Translations under genes and position numbers: made by a program | Shown here: one piece after another, positions 5,536 through 13,965 of the stretch | Layout of the letters: every line of letters starts with the position of its first letter | Numbering within the stretch: position 1 is the stretch's first letter | The notes under the pieces: generated by a model | Database searches by the model: none | Seen by the model: only the letters and a program-made list of their open reading frames with translations | What the model was told of the DNA's origin: nothing | DNA from: Alistipes sp. | Lineage (GTDB): Bacteria; Bacteroidota; Bacteroidia; Bacteroidales; Rikenellaceae | Reading direction: 5' to 3' | DNA length: 14,346 nucleotides | Assembly (NCBI GenBank): GCA_017559615.1 | Contig: JAFYRB010000008.1 | Span: 1-14,346, forward strand

Positions 5536-8500
5536 CTACTCAACCTTCTCCACCTCGCCAAGCGATACATACCACACATAACCCTCAATGCTCTGGTAAC
5601 ACTCCATATCGCGAAGCAGATTCATATACTCCTTCATCTGGCGACTATAATTCTTGCTTCGTTTTTCGCCAAATTTGTAATCCACAACAACAACTCTACC
5701 GCCCTTAATCATCACTCTATCAGGGCGACGTATATCTCCTCGAGATATGATGCTTGCCTCGCGCTTCACATCATCCCACGAGCCATTAAACCACTCGTTA
5801 ACAACGGGGTTATCAAGCATTGCCTCAATCTTTACTTGAAGTGTGTCTGCCTCACCTTCGTCTATGTATCCGCCCAACATTAAAGTACGCAGCGCGGTAC
5901 GTATATCCTCATACGTTGTCGCCTTCTCGAAGATAGAGTGTAGGCGCAAACCCATACCCATCGACTCATATTCATAGGTCATTCCCTCGTCGAGATATCG
6001 CTTTGCGGGGTAATGCACCTTGACAGTTGGCATATGCGAGAGGTAATTCTCCAGAAGGACCTCCTCCACAGCATCGTGTCCCTTGTGCGACGACACCCTC
6101 TTAATAGGCTCACCATAGGTGTATTGCAATGCTGCCAACACTCCGCCCTCGATGATGCTATTAGGCGATGGACATACCTTCTTCACACCATCTACCAACA
6201 ACTTTGATGTCGAACTGATATTCTCGCTACTACTTTGACTCTCCAAATTTGCAGCAACATATAGATACAACTCCTTTGAAGCGCGTGTCAATGCAACGTA
6301 GAGCAAATTGAGGTTATCCACGTGATTCATAACAAGTTCGCGGTAATACGCATCGGCAAACGCAGACTCCTTCATATTACCATTATATGATACTGGAAAG
6401 GCTCCGATAGAGGCCACTTCGCCACTATTTTCATCCGCCACTGCCCAAACGATAGGGTCGTTAAGTGGGCTTGGGTTGATATTCCAATTCGCATAAGGGA
6501 TAATCACCACGTCGCGCTCCAAGCCCTTCGCCTTATGGATGGTCATAATCTCGATGGTGTCATCCGACATCTCCACAGCAATACTAGTCTTATTGCCACG
6601 CTCCTCCCACCACTTCAGGAAGAGGCTAATATCCGCTGTTCGAGATGTTGTGAATGCGATAACCTGCTCGTGCATAGCCTGTAGAAATGCAATGCTCTCC
6701 TTACGCTCGTTGAGCTTGTAGTACGAAATTATCTCCTCGAAAGCCTCCATTGGCGACAGGTGTGCCAATCGTGAAAGGAATGCCAACTCCTCGCTATCGA
6801 ACTGACTATCAAATGGTCGATTGAGGAAACGGTTAAGCAAACCTCTATCAATGTCGTTCGAGGAGTTAATAGCAAGGCGCAACACCGCCATAATAAACTC
6901 CACAATATCGCAACCCTCAAGCGTGAGGGAGTCGGCCATAAGAATGTTGAAACCCGAAAGATTCTGCGATGTGAACTTCTGCTCCTTATATGCAAATAGC
7001 TGATTTGCAACCTTTACCGCATCGCTACCTCGACGAACCAAGATAAGGATATCTCGGTACCTATATCCTCGTTCGATAGCGCTCTCAATAGCCTTTATAA
7101 ATGGCGAGTCGGTAACATTCTTATTATATGCACACAACTCCACATAACCCTTCTCCTCGCTCTCGATAGCAGGCTCTTGACCGTGGTCGCTATAAGCCTT
7201 TAGAAGGATGTTGTATAACTCGGCATAGGTATCCGCATCAATTTTACCGCTCTCCTTCGCGTTGTTCAAATGTCCATTTAAGAAGCGATTGTCCAATTGC
7301 ACCATCTGGCTGATAATCTCGTTGTTGAACTGCACGACATTTGCAAGGCTTCGGTAGTTCTTTTTTAGTCGCTCAAGCTCGGTATTTTCCGCACCCAAGT
7401 CCTCAAGTGCTACGCTATTTAACAATCGCCAATCACCTCCACGCCAGCGATATATAGACTGCTTAATATCTCCTACGATAAAGACCGAAGCATTGCTATT
7501 TGACGACAAGGCCTCCTGAAGGAGTGGCAGCATATTTCTCCACTCTCTAACGGAGGTGTCCTGAAACTCATCAATCATATAGTGGTCATAGCGATTACCA
7601 ACTTTCTCGTAGATAAACGGCGCGTTGTTCTCGTCAATGAAGTCCGCAAGGATCTCCTTCGTTTCGCTCAAGACCATAATATTCTCATCGTCGCAGATGC
7701 TATTCACATACCTCTGAATGTCGACAAGAAGCGCAAAACTGCGATAGTTATTGCGGACAAGTTGTGCGGTATTTACCTTCTCAACGCACTTATCATATAT
7801 AGCACAAATATCAGCAAGAATAGGGCGTAGACGCTCAGCTGCCTTCATCACCACAGCACTACTGCCTTTAGAATACCACTCCGACGTATCATCACACGCC
7901 TTCAGCATTTTAGCGCTTATCTTATAAAGTTCTCCTTGAGCATATTTTCCGAAGCAGAATGCAAAACTCCTGCTCTTACCAGAGAAGTTTTCTGGCTCTA
8001 CACCACACTCCTTCATTATCTCCACACCTCGCGCGCCAAGCTCCATAATCTTTGCCTCATACTGCTCGGCATCTGCCGTAATCAACTCAACGATTTTGCG
8101 CAGGTCATCCTTCGAGATATTCTGATTCATATTTTTTGCACCACCCTCGCTGAAGAGCTGCTCGCCCAAGCTACGAAGGTCGGCACGAAGATCCCAGCTA
8201 TCACCCTCACGAAATCTATCTTCAGCAAAATCGAAGAGCCAGCGACGTACATCCTCATTTGTGGAGATGCTCTCCACAAGATTGTCGACACTTCGCTCCA
8301 GGAGGATATCGGTATCAAGCTCGATATTGTAGTCGAGATCGAGACCAAGCTCCTTGATAAATGCACGCAGAATACGCTGGAAAAACTTATCAATGGTAAG
8401 GATGTTAAACCTCGAGAAATCGTGCAAAATTCTATTTCGGGCCACAAGGGCGCACTCACGAATCTTTTGCTCCGAGAGTCCCATCATATCTTTGATGTTA

Positions 8501-8712
8501 TCCAAATATGAACTCTTGCCACCAGATGCTAACACGTGGATTTCTCGCAAGATACGCGACTTCATCTCCTCGGTTGCTTTATTTGTAAAAGTAACCGCGA
8601 GGATATTGCGATATCGGTCTGGACGCTCGATGATATCGCATATATATTTCAATGCCAGTTGATAAGTCTTACCCGAGCCAGCACTTGCACTTAATATCTT
8701 TGCGCGTTTCAT
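5536..8712 (-). CDS. addA: AddA/RecB-like UvrD-family helicase-nuclease
   Basis: The 1058-residue protein combines a superfamily 1A helicase with a C-terminal PD-(D/E)XK nuclease, as in AddA and RecB, which unwind and degrade DNA from double-strand breaks to prepare recombination. Helicase motifs in order are Walker A ASAGSGKT (9-16), Ia AVTFTNKATEEM (39-50), II MIDEFQDT (379-386), III VGDIKQSIYRWRGG (413-426), IV NYRS (452-455), V MTIHKAKGLE (723-732) and VI LLYVALTRA (803-811). Nuclease residues are H925 in GLRLHSIFE, D998 in RRPDR, D1011 and K1013 in VVDYKFG, and Q1025...Y1029 in RQMKEYM. The active site therefore looks complete. The start overlaps the stop of the AddB-like gene by 4 nt (ATGA), a sign of translational coupling and a shared complex. 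Similarity by eye cannot separate AddA from a more distant RecB-like branch, but the partner supports AddA. Confidence 0.92.
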   Translation of the reverse strand: MKRAKILSASAGSGKTYQLALKYICDIIERPDRYRNILAVTFTNKATEEMKSRILREIHVLASGGKSSYLDNIKDMMGLSEQKIRECALVARNRILHDFSRFNILTIDKFFQRILRAFIKELGLDLDYNIELDTDILLERSVDNLVESISTNEDVRRWLFDFAEDRFREGDSWDLRADLRSLGEQLFSEGGAKNMNQNISKDDLRKIVELITADAEQYEAKIMELGARGVEIMKECGVEPENFSGKSRSFAFCFGKYAQGELYKISAKMLKACDDTSEWYSKGSSAVVMKAAERLRPILADICAIYDKCVEKVNTAQLVRNNYRSFALLVDIQRYVNSICDDENIMVLSETKEILADFIDENNAPFIYEKVGNRYDHYMIDEFQDTSVREWRNMLPLLQEALSSNSNASVFIVGDIKQSIYRWRGGDWRLLNSVALEDLGAENTELERLKKNYRSLANVVQFNNEIISQMVQLDNRFLNGHLNNAKESGKIDADTYAELYNILLKAYSDHGQEPAIESEEKGYVELCAYNKNVTDSPFIKAIESAIERGYRYRDILILVRRGSDAVKVANQLFAYKEQKFTSQNLSGFNILMADSLTLEGCDIVEFIMAVLRLAINSSNDIDRGLLNRFLNRPFDSQFDSEELAFLSRLAHLSPMEAFEEIISYYKLNERKESIAFLQAMHEQVIAFTTSRTADISLFLKWWEERGNKTSIAVEMSDDTIEIMTIHKAKGLERDVVIIPYANWNINPSPLNDPIVWAVADENSGEVASIGAFPVSYNGNMKESAFADAYYRELVMNHVDNLNLLYVALTRASKELYLYVAANLESQSSSENISSTSKLLVDGVKKVCPSPNSIIEGGVLAALQYTYGEPIKRVSSHKGHDAVEEVLLENYLSHMPTVKVHYPAKRYLDEGMTYEYESMGMGLRLHSIFEKATTYEDIRTALRTLMLGGYIDEGEADTLQVKIEAMLDNPVVNEWFNGSWDDVKREASIISRGDIRRPDRVMIKGGRVVVVDYKFGEKRSKNYSRQMKEYMNLLRDMECYQSIEGYVWYVSLGEVEKVE

Positions 8713-11558
8713 CGTCTACATATTTTTTTAAAGTCGCAATACTTACACATATTTCCATCTTCAACTTGCGAGAACGGTACCTTGTCATCAAACAACTCCA
8801 CCAAAATCCTTTCAAGTTCCTCCTCGAATACCTCCTTAACCTCGGTGTAGCGCTCTACCTCCTGCTTCTGACTATTATCGGTAATCAGCGGAGAGTACTT
8901 GTCGGAGAGCATCTGCGAAGCGTAGTACAACGATGGCACAACATCCACCTTACGGGTGCGGTGCAGCATCATCGCGTAGAGCAGAATCTGAAATACGTTA
9001 GATATCCTGTCGCCGCTTTCGCCATTAAACAACGCATAAGGTCCATTATAGATGAGGTGAGAACTCTTACTACTCTTATAGTCAACAACTTGAAGCATAC
9101 CATTAGATAGCGAATCAATACGATCTGCGCGACCCGACATACCGACGGTACGGTCATCAGAAATAGGGTAGCGATACTCTACGTCGGCTTCCAAACCCTC
9201 AATAGCGAAACCCTCTCGCGTGAGGTCGTATCGCATAATGCCACCCAAGATATACTTTATCAAGATGTCGCGCACAAGTAGCGTATCGCCACTCGCAGAC
9301 TTCTCTATATCAACATTTTCGCCATATCGCAAATGTTTGCGTATAGCATTATCTACGGCAGCCTCCACAGCCTTGCGGTTTTGGCGCTGCTTAATCTCTG
9401 GGTGAGGAGTCACGATGCCCTTTAATTTCTCGTACAACTCCTGCATCGAATCGTGTAGAATCTCTCCAAATGTCAGCGAGTCGATATTATCGTCCAACTT
9501 ATCAGGTGTGTGCAACTTAGCAATGGACGAGAAGTAGAACTTCAATGGACACTCAACATACTTAAATAGCGATGTTGGAGATAGGGTATAACCGCTTTTG
9601 GGCTTGAGATAAAGGTTCAACGATTCCATTATCTCCTCGCTCTTTTCCACAACGATAGGTTGTGGCTCTGACACTCCCAAATCAACTCCTACTGAGCGCT
9701 TTACAACATCATACTTCGACTCATACTCGAGCTGGTAAATATACCTACTCTTCTCGCCCGTACTCTTCTGGTCAGCACGCGAACAATAGAGCATCTCAAC
9801 TCGCTCGGCACGCTGAATCAATCGGTAGAAATAGTAGGCATACATCGCCTCGTGTTCCTTATATGTTGGCATCTCATAGCCAAAACGCAAGCCATAAGGG
9901 ATGAACGAGGACTGACTGGTGCGGTCGCCAGGGAATGTCGCATCGGTCATCGAGAGGATGATGACATTCTTAAAATCTATATTACGCGTCTCAAGAATAC
10001 CCATTATCTGCACTCCTTCAATTGGTTCGCCTTCATAAGGAATCGTGAGAGTCTGGATATGGCGACGTAACAGTGAGGTAAATATCTCCACTGTGAAATC
10101 GTTCAATATCTCTGCGCCGCAATTTTCAATGGAGCGTGTGGTCTTGAGAATCTCGTCAGTGATAATTCGCAAGTACTCCTGCTGTGTGATATCGTCGATG
10201 CTCTTTAGTAGCTGCGACATCACATCAACTAAATATGTAGATAACTCTCGCCACGATGTTGTATTACAGCTAAATATCTTCTCTAATATTGCGATACCCG
10301 AAAATAGCGTAGAGTCTACATAAATCATCTTATTTGAGACAATCTTTGCAGCAATTTCCTCCGCCTCCTGCTTGCAAGTATCAGTGATATAGGGGTGTGA
10401 CAACAAACCCGTTACATCAACGTGGTAGAACTGCATCGCATCATCGCCACCTCGGATATGCGCACGCAATGACACAAGTCGTTCAAGAAAGCTATAGGCC
10501 AGCGTAGTCTTAATGGGATAACCCATCGTAACGTTAACGCTCTTAACGCTCTCTGGAAGTGAGTGGAGTAGCGGGATAAGCATATTCTCATCCGTCAGGA
10601 CTATCGCAGTTCGCTTATCAAGTTCATCTTTAGGGATAGTTGATATAATATCTGCTACGTGCTTAATCTGCACGATATTAGATACACATCCCGTTGCACT
10701 GATACTCTTGTTAACCGTCTCAAAACTATCGTGCGACATAGGCTCCGACTCGGGATATTGTGATATGTTGTCACGCATAAACAATCCCGCCTCGTGCTCC
10801 TTATTTTCAATATAGTAGTTGTCGTAGTCCCAATAAAACTCTGCGCCTTGTGGACTCTTTGCAAGGTAGCTAAACAGTACCTTTTCGCTCTTGGAGAGGG
10901 CGTTAAAGCCTGCAATTACGTAGCGTTTGTTGCCAATCTCAAGCACCTCGCCGCGCTTAATTCGCTCTGCCGTAGCGCGGTATATCATACCCGAGTAGCC
11001 AATGCCCAAGCTAAACAACTGCTCGCGATACTCGCGGTATATAGCTGGTAATGAGCGCCATACCTTTAGAAAGCGGCGCTTCTGCTCTGTTAGCGACATC
11101 TCGGGGCCAATGCTCTTCCAGAAGCTAAGGATACGCTGCTCCTGCTCCTTGGTAAGATACGAGACATCCGCCTCTATCTCCTTGATATCCTCAATGTTAC
11201 GCAACAAAGCATCGGCATCGATAAGATATTTATCTATCATATCGAAGTCCGAGATAAGCATCTCGCCCCAGAAGTAAAATTGGTCAAACTTCTCCGAAGG
11301 GTGATGCTTTTTATAAACCTTGAAAAGCTCGCTGATTAGACGAATTCGCTCGCCACGTATCAATCCCGAGCCACGCTCCATAAGCTCATCGATTGTTGAC
11401 CAAGATGGCTGCCATAAAGGACGGTCTACGATTGTCGATATCGCATCGTTGAAGAACACACGTGCGCGCAGCGATGGGAACATCACCACAATATTCGACA
11501 AATCATTGTTGTAACGATTAAGTAGAGTTTTGGCAAACTCTTGTATAAATGTTGACAT
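8709..11558 (-). CDS. addB: AddB-like PD-(D/E)XK nuclease with Fe-S cysteine signature and no Walker A
   Basis: The 949-residue protein is the presumed partner of the adjacent AddA-like helicase. The C-terminal nuclease shows H702 in GEILHDSM, D812 in RADRID, D826 and K828 in VVDYKSS, and Q857 in FQILLYA. C670 (YVECPLKFYF) together with C938, C941 and C947 (spacing C-x2-C-x5-C at the extreme C-terminus) reproduces the four-cysteine 4Fe-4S arrangement known from B. subtilis AddB, where the cluster staples the nuclease domain. The N-terminal helicase-like part begins NIVVMFPSLRARVFF (22-36), where a P-loop would be expected. No GxxxxGK[ST] is present, so this half is probably a non-hydrolysing, RecC-like scaffold that may read the recombination-regulating sequence. 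The gene starts 31 nt after the GIN-domain gene and overlaps addA by 4 nt. Confidence 0.88.
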   Translation of the reverse strand: MSTFIQEFAKTLLNRYNNDLSNIVVMFPSLRARVFFNDAISTIVDRPLWQPSWSTIDELMERGSGLIRGERIRLISELFKVYKKHHPSEKFDQFYFWGEMLISDFDMIDKYLIDADALLRNIEDIKEIEADVSYLTKEQEQRILSFWKSIGPEMSLTEQKRRFLKVWRSLPAIYREYREQLFSLGIGYSGMIYRATAERIKRGEVLEIGNKRYVIAGFNALSKSEKVLFSYLAKSPQGAEFYWDYDNYYIENKEHEAGLFMRDNISQYPESEPMSHDSFETVNKSISATGCVSNIVQIKHVADIISTIPKDELDKRTAIVLTDENMLIPLLHSLPESVKSVNVTMGYPIKTTLAYSFLERLVSLRAHIRGGDDAMQFYHVDVTGLLSHPYITDTCKQEAEEIAAKIVSNKMIYVDSTLFSGIAILEKIFSCNTTSWRELSTYLVDVMSQLLKSIDDITQQEYLRIITDEILKTTRSIENCGAEILNDFTVEIFTSLLRRHIQTLTIPYEGEPIEGVQIMGILETRNIDFKNVIILSMTDATFPGDRTSQSSFIPYGLRFGYEMPTYKEHEAMYAYYFYRLIQRAERVEMLYCSRADQKSTGEKSRYIYQLEYESKYDVVKRSVGVDLGVSEPQPIVVEKSEEIMESLNLYLKPKSGYTLSPTSLFKYVECPLKFYFSSIAKLHTPDKLDDNIDSLTFGEILHDSMQELYEKLKGIVTPHPEIKQRQNRKAVEAAVDNAIRKHLRYGENVDIEKSASGDTLLVRDILIKYILGGIMRYDLTREGFAIEGLEADVEYRYPISDDRTVGMSGRADRIDSLSNGMLQVVDYKSSKSSHLIYNGPYALFNGESGDRISNVFQILLYAMMLHRTRKVDVVPSLYYASQMLSDKYSPLITDNSQKQEVERYTEVKEVFEEELERILVELFDDKVPFSQVEDGNMCKYCDFKKICRR

Positions 11559-11589
11559 TAAGTTGTGTATTTAACAGATATACACCTAA

Positions 11590-12312
11590 TTACATATGTA
11601 TGATTTCGCCACCGAAGAGCGACACTTGGCTACGAAGAATAACAGGCTGCGTGCGATAGATAACCTTGCCTCCCGTAGTGGTTTTTGCCTCAAGACGCTC
11701 CACGGCATCCACCTTTACGGTTGCGTTATGCGATGCCTCCGCAACAGTCGAGATTGTACTCAAACCCCTCGCATCATACTCTGCCGTAGAGATATTTGCA
11801 GTCTGGTAGTGGGTGTCACCAGTTATGACAACGCGACTCTTACCAGATGCACCGACCACCAAATCGAGAACATCAATGTTTGCCGAGAAGGTCGCATCAT
11901 TCGAAACGTAGATATCCAACAACTGCGACTCAAGAGTTCCTTCAACCGTAGTTTTTGCCTTCGAGATAGAGATATCTGTGAGGTTTGTGAAGAAGACCTT
12001 AACCTCCGTAACACTCTCACGTTTAGAGTCGTTACGCTCGGTTATCTTAAGTGTATTGCTCTTTTTGTCTACCTCAGCCAAGAACTTCGATGTGTAGAAG
12101 CCTTTTGTGTCATAGATGATGTAAGGGGCCTCGCCATCGGTAATCTTTATAAGCGTGAGGATAATTGGCGCATCAACATCAATAGCCGTGAAGCTCGACA
12201 AAAACTCCTTAATAGGGCGGCTTACAGGTGCTTCAGCAGTAGTTGTAGACTCCTGTGCAAAGAGAGTCACGGTGCTAAATATCAAGAGTATTGAGAGTAT
12301 AAAGCGCTTCAT
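11590..12312 (-). CDS. Secreted GIN-domain (DUF2807) protein
   Basis: From the ATG at 12312 the product has 240 residues and starts with a typical signal peptide (MKRFILSILLIFSTVTLFAQ, 1-20, cleavage after FAQ). The frame extends upstream to 12423, but that stretch covers the terminator of the previous gene and is not likely to be translated. After a Thr/Ala-rich linker, FTAIDVDAPIILTLIK begins a repeated beta-strand pattern that fits the DUF2807 'head GIN' domain, common in secreted and outer-surface proteins of Bacteroidota and thought to fold as a beta-helix. There is no lipobox cysteine, so a periplasmic or exported soluble form is expected. Function is unknown. It precedes the addB-like gene by 31 nt on the same strand and may be the first gene of that operon. 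No clear promoter was found in 12313-12350. Confidence 0.82.
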   Translation of the reverse strand: MKRFILSILLIFSTVTLFAQESTTTAEAPVSRPIKEFLSSFTAIDVDAPIILTLIKITDGEAPYIIYDTKGFYTSKFLAEVDKKSNTLKITERNDSKRESVTEVKVFFTNLTDISISKAKTTVEGTLESQLLDIYVSNDATFSANIDVLDLVVGASGKSRVVITGDTHYQTANISTAEYDARGLSTISTVAEASHNATVKVDAVERLEAKTTTGGKVIYRTQPVILRSQVSLFGGEIIHM

Positions 12313-12347
12313 AGTATCGGTTTTTAACGTTTCAATGGATAAAAATA

Positions 12348-12385
12348 CAAAAAAAATGGGAACTTTCAAAATATAGCTCCCATTA
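12348..12385 (-). terminator. Rho-independent terminator after the HAD phosphatase gene
   Basis: On the minus strand AATGGGAGC (12385-12376 region) pairs with GTTCCCATT around a 12-nt loop: seven continuous pairs, one A-C mismatch and one further pair. A run of eight T's and then GTATTTTT follow. It lies about 40 nt after the HAD stop codon and about 40 nt before the GIN-domain start, so it separates the M23-HAD unit from the addAB unit. Confidence 0.75.
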
Positions 12386-12422
12386 ATTTCTATTTTGACC
12401 ACCAAACCGATGAACTTTACCA

Positions 12423-12983
12423 CTAAAGCTCTATGCGAACATACTGCGCTCCGCTACTTTTTGCCGCCGAAAGTCCAATCTCCGAATCCTCAAATATAAT
12501 CGTCTCGGAGGGTAGGTAACCCTCAATTTCCATAGCCTTTAAGAAGCAGTCGGGGTGGGGTTTTGGACGCGTTACATCATCACCCGTAATAATGCCATCC
12601 ACGCCATTCTCAATCCTCAAGTATCGCATTACATTAGTGATGTTATCTACGTGACCTGTAGAGACTATCCATACCTTCGCTCCACCTCTACGCATCATCT
12701 GACACCACTCCCATAGTGGTGTGTTTAGCGTAACGGTATCGAAGTAATTTGGATAGAGTTCTATCTTTCGCTTACGCACTTTACACGCCTCTTCCGAAGA
12801 GTCAATACCCACCGATTTCATAAACTCCATACAACGCATTCCGAAGAAACGTGCGTTGTACTCCTCCATTGTTAGCTCAACGCCGAACTCCGATAGTGCA
12901 GCGATATACGCCCTTGCATTCGCTTCGCGAGTAGCAGCAAGAGTACCATCAAAGTCCAATAAAATAAGCTTTAGTTGAGCCAT
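12423..12983 (-). CDS. HAD-superfamily hydrolase (subfamily IA phosphatase or phosphomutase type)
   Basis: The 186-residue protein carries the four HAD motifs: DFDGTL (10-15) with the nucleophile D10 and acid/base D12; VSTG (107-110); K141 in RPKPHPDCFLKA; and IIFEDSEIGLSAA (162-174) with the metal-binding E165/D166. The helical cap between motifs I and II (about 16-90) makes it subfamily I. The G-D-D-V and RPKPHPD wording resembles beta-phosphoglucomutase, pyrophosphatase PpaX and similar phosphatases; substrate cannot be read from the sequence. The gene follows the M23 peptidase gene by 29 nt and is the last of its unit, ahead of a hairpin terminator. Cytosolic, with no signal peptide. Confidence 0.88.
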   Translation of the reverse strand: MAQLKLILLDFDGTLAATREANARAYIAALSEFGVELTMEEYNARFFGMRCMEFMKSVGIDSSEEACKVRKRKIELYPNYFDTVTLNTPLWEWCQMMRRGGAKVWIVSTGHVDNITNVMRYLRIENGVDGIITGDDVTRPKPHPDCFLKAMEIEGYLPSETIIFEDSEIGLSAAKSSGAQYVRIEL

Positions 12984-13012
12984 AGTAATTTGTTGTAAAT
13001 AAAATCATTGGG

Positions 13013-13957
13013 TTAATCAAATGACTGCATACTCGACAACGCAATACGTATCATCTGCTGATATTCATCAGGTTCCAATTCGAGGAAGAAATAGTGTACG
13101 GGGTCAACGCGCGTATCGTTATAAATCACCTCATAATGAAGGTGGGGAACGAACGAAAGACCACTATTTCCCGAAAGCGCAATGATATCGCCACGCTTAA
13201 CCTTCTGTCCCTTCTTTACACGTATGTCAAGAAGGTGGCTATACGATGTTTCGTAACCATTTCCGTGGCTAATAGTAACCGCCTTGCCGTGCGATGTATT
13301 CTTCTCGGAGAGAGATTTAACAACACCATCTGCAGTAGCGAAAACTGCAGTTCCCTCTGGCACGAGGTAATCAACACCGTGATGCTCACGCATAGTGCGA
13401 TGGAACGGGTTAATTAAAGGTTTTTTACCCGCCGCAAGAAGGGTAAGTTGCTTATTGTTGACAGGTTGAATTGCTGGCACATAATCTATTGATAATACGC
13501 CACTTGAGATATTATACCTCAAGTCCTCATACGAACGTAATATCTCACTCTCCTGTTTAGCAGCGTTTTGCAGTTTTTTATCTAACAACTTCGTAAGCTC
13601 ATCGTTATCCATCTCTACAAGGCGCTCATACAATACAATACGCTCCTGATTAACATCGGCCGTAAGGTCGTATGGATTCGACTCAAAGAGCTTGCGAAAT
13701 ACATTTTCATCGCGCCTTACGACATTATCCAAAACATAACTTAACGAGTCGTAACGCTCTGACATTCTTTTATATTCAGTGCGCAAATCATCGGTAGAGT
13801 GGCGAAGCTTATGCTCCATCGGCAGGTCGATAGTAAGCGAGATAACAACCCACCAGAATACAACCATCGCCACCCACGAAAGGGCGCTAATTACACGTGG
13901 CATTATGCGACGCGTATTGATGATTCCTAAATATTTATCTCTAATTGTATTCTTCAT
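13013..13957 (-). CDS. Membrane-anchored M23 (LytM) family metallopeptidase
   Basis: The 314-residue protein has a short cytoplasmic N-terminus, a single membrane segment (about 23-44), a helical, probably coiled-coil region (about 48-145) and a C-terminal LytM domain (about 180-292). Zinc and catalytic residues are all present: H192 and D196 in EHHGVD, H241 in SYSHL, and H272/H274 in PHLHYEV. It should therefore be an active zinc endopeptidase acting on peptidoglycan cross-bridges in the periplasm, not a degenerate EnvC/NlpD-like activator. It starts 8 nt after the upstream M23 gene ends. The two share the tail layout LHYEV..N-(D/K)-..DP-HYF followed by an acidic helix, which suggests a tandem duplication. 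Confidence 0.93.
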   Translation of the reverse strand: MKNTIRDKYLGIINTRRIMPRVISALSWVAMVVFWWVVISLTIDLPMEHKLRHSTDDLRTEYKRMSERYDSLSYVLDNVVRRDENVFRKLFESNPYDLTADVNQERIVLYERLVEMDNDELTKLLDKKLQNAAKQESEILRSYEDLRYNISSGVLSIDYVPAIQPVNNKQLTLLAAGKKPLINPFHRTMREHHGVDYLVPEGTAVFATADGVVKSLSEKNTSHGKAVTISHGNGYETSYSHLLDIRVKKGQKVKRGDIIALSGNSGLSFVPHLHYEVIYNDTRVDPVHYFFLELEPDEYQQMIRIALSSMQSFD

Positions 13958-13965
13958 ACTATCAA

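Noticed and set aside
7936..8511. 191-residue plus-strand ORF opposite the addA-like gene
   Set aside because: It lies fully antisense to the conserved helicase coding sequence, has no recognisable family pattern and no promoter, and is rich in the residues expected from the complement of this codon usage.
11596..12294. 232-residue plus-strand ORF opposite the GIN-domain gene
   Set aside because: The minus-strand frame has a clean signal peptide and GIN-domain pattern; the plus-strand translation is Cys/Arg/His-rich with no domain logic, typical of an antisense shadow.
12313..12423. N-terminal extension of the GIN-domain protein to an ATG at 12423
   Set aside because: It would bury the signal peptide 37 residues inside the protein and translate through the HAD terminator hairpin.
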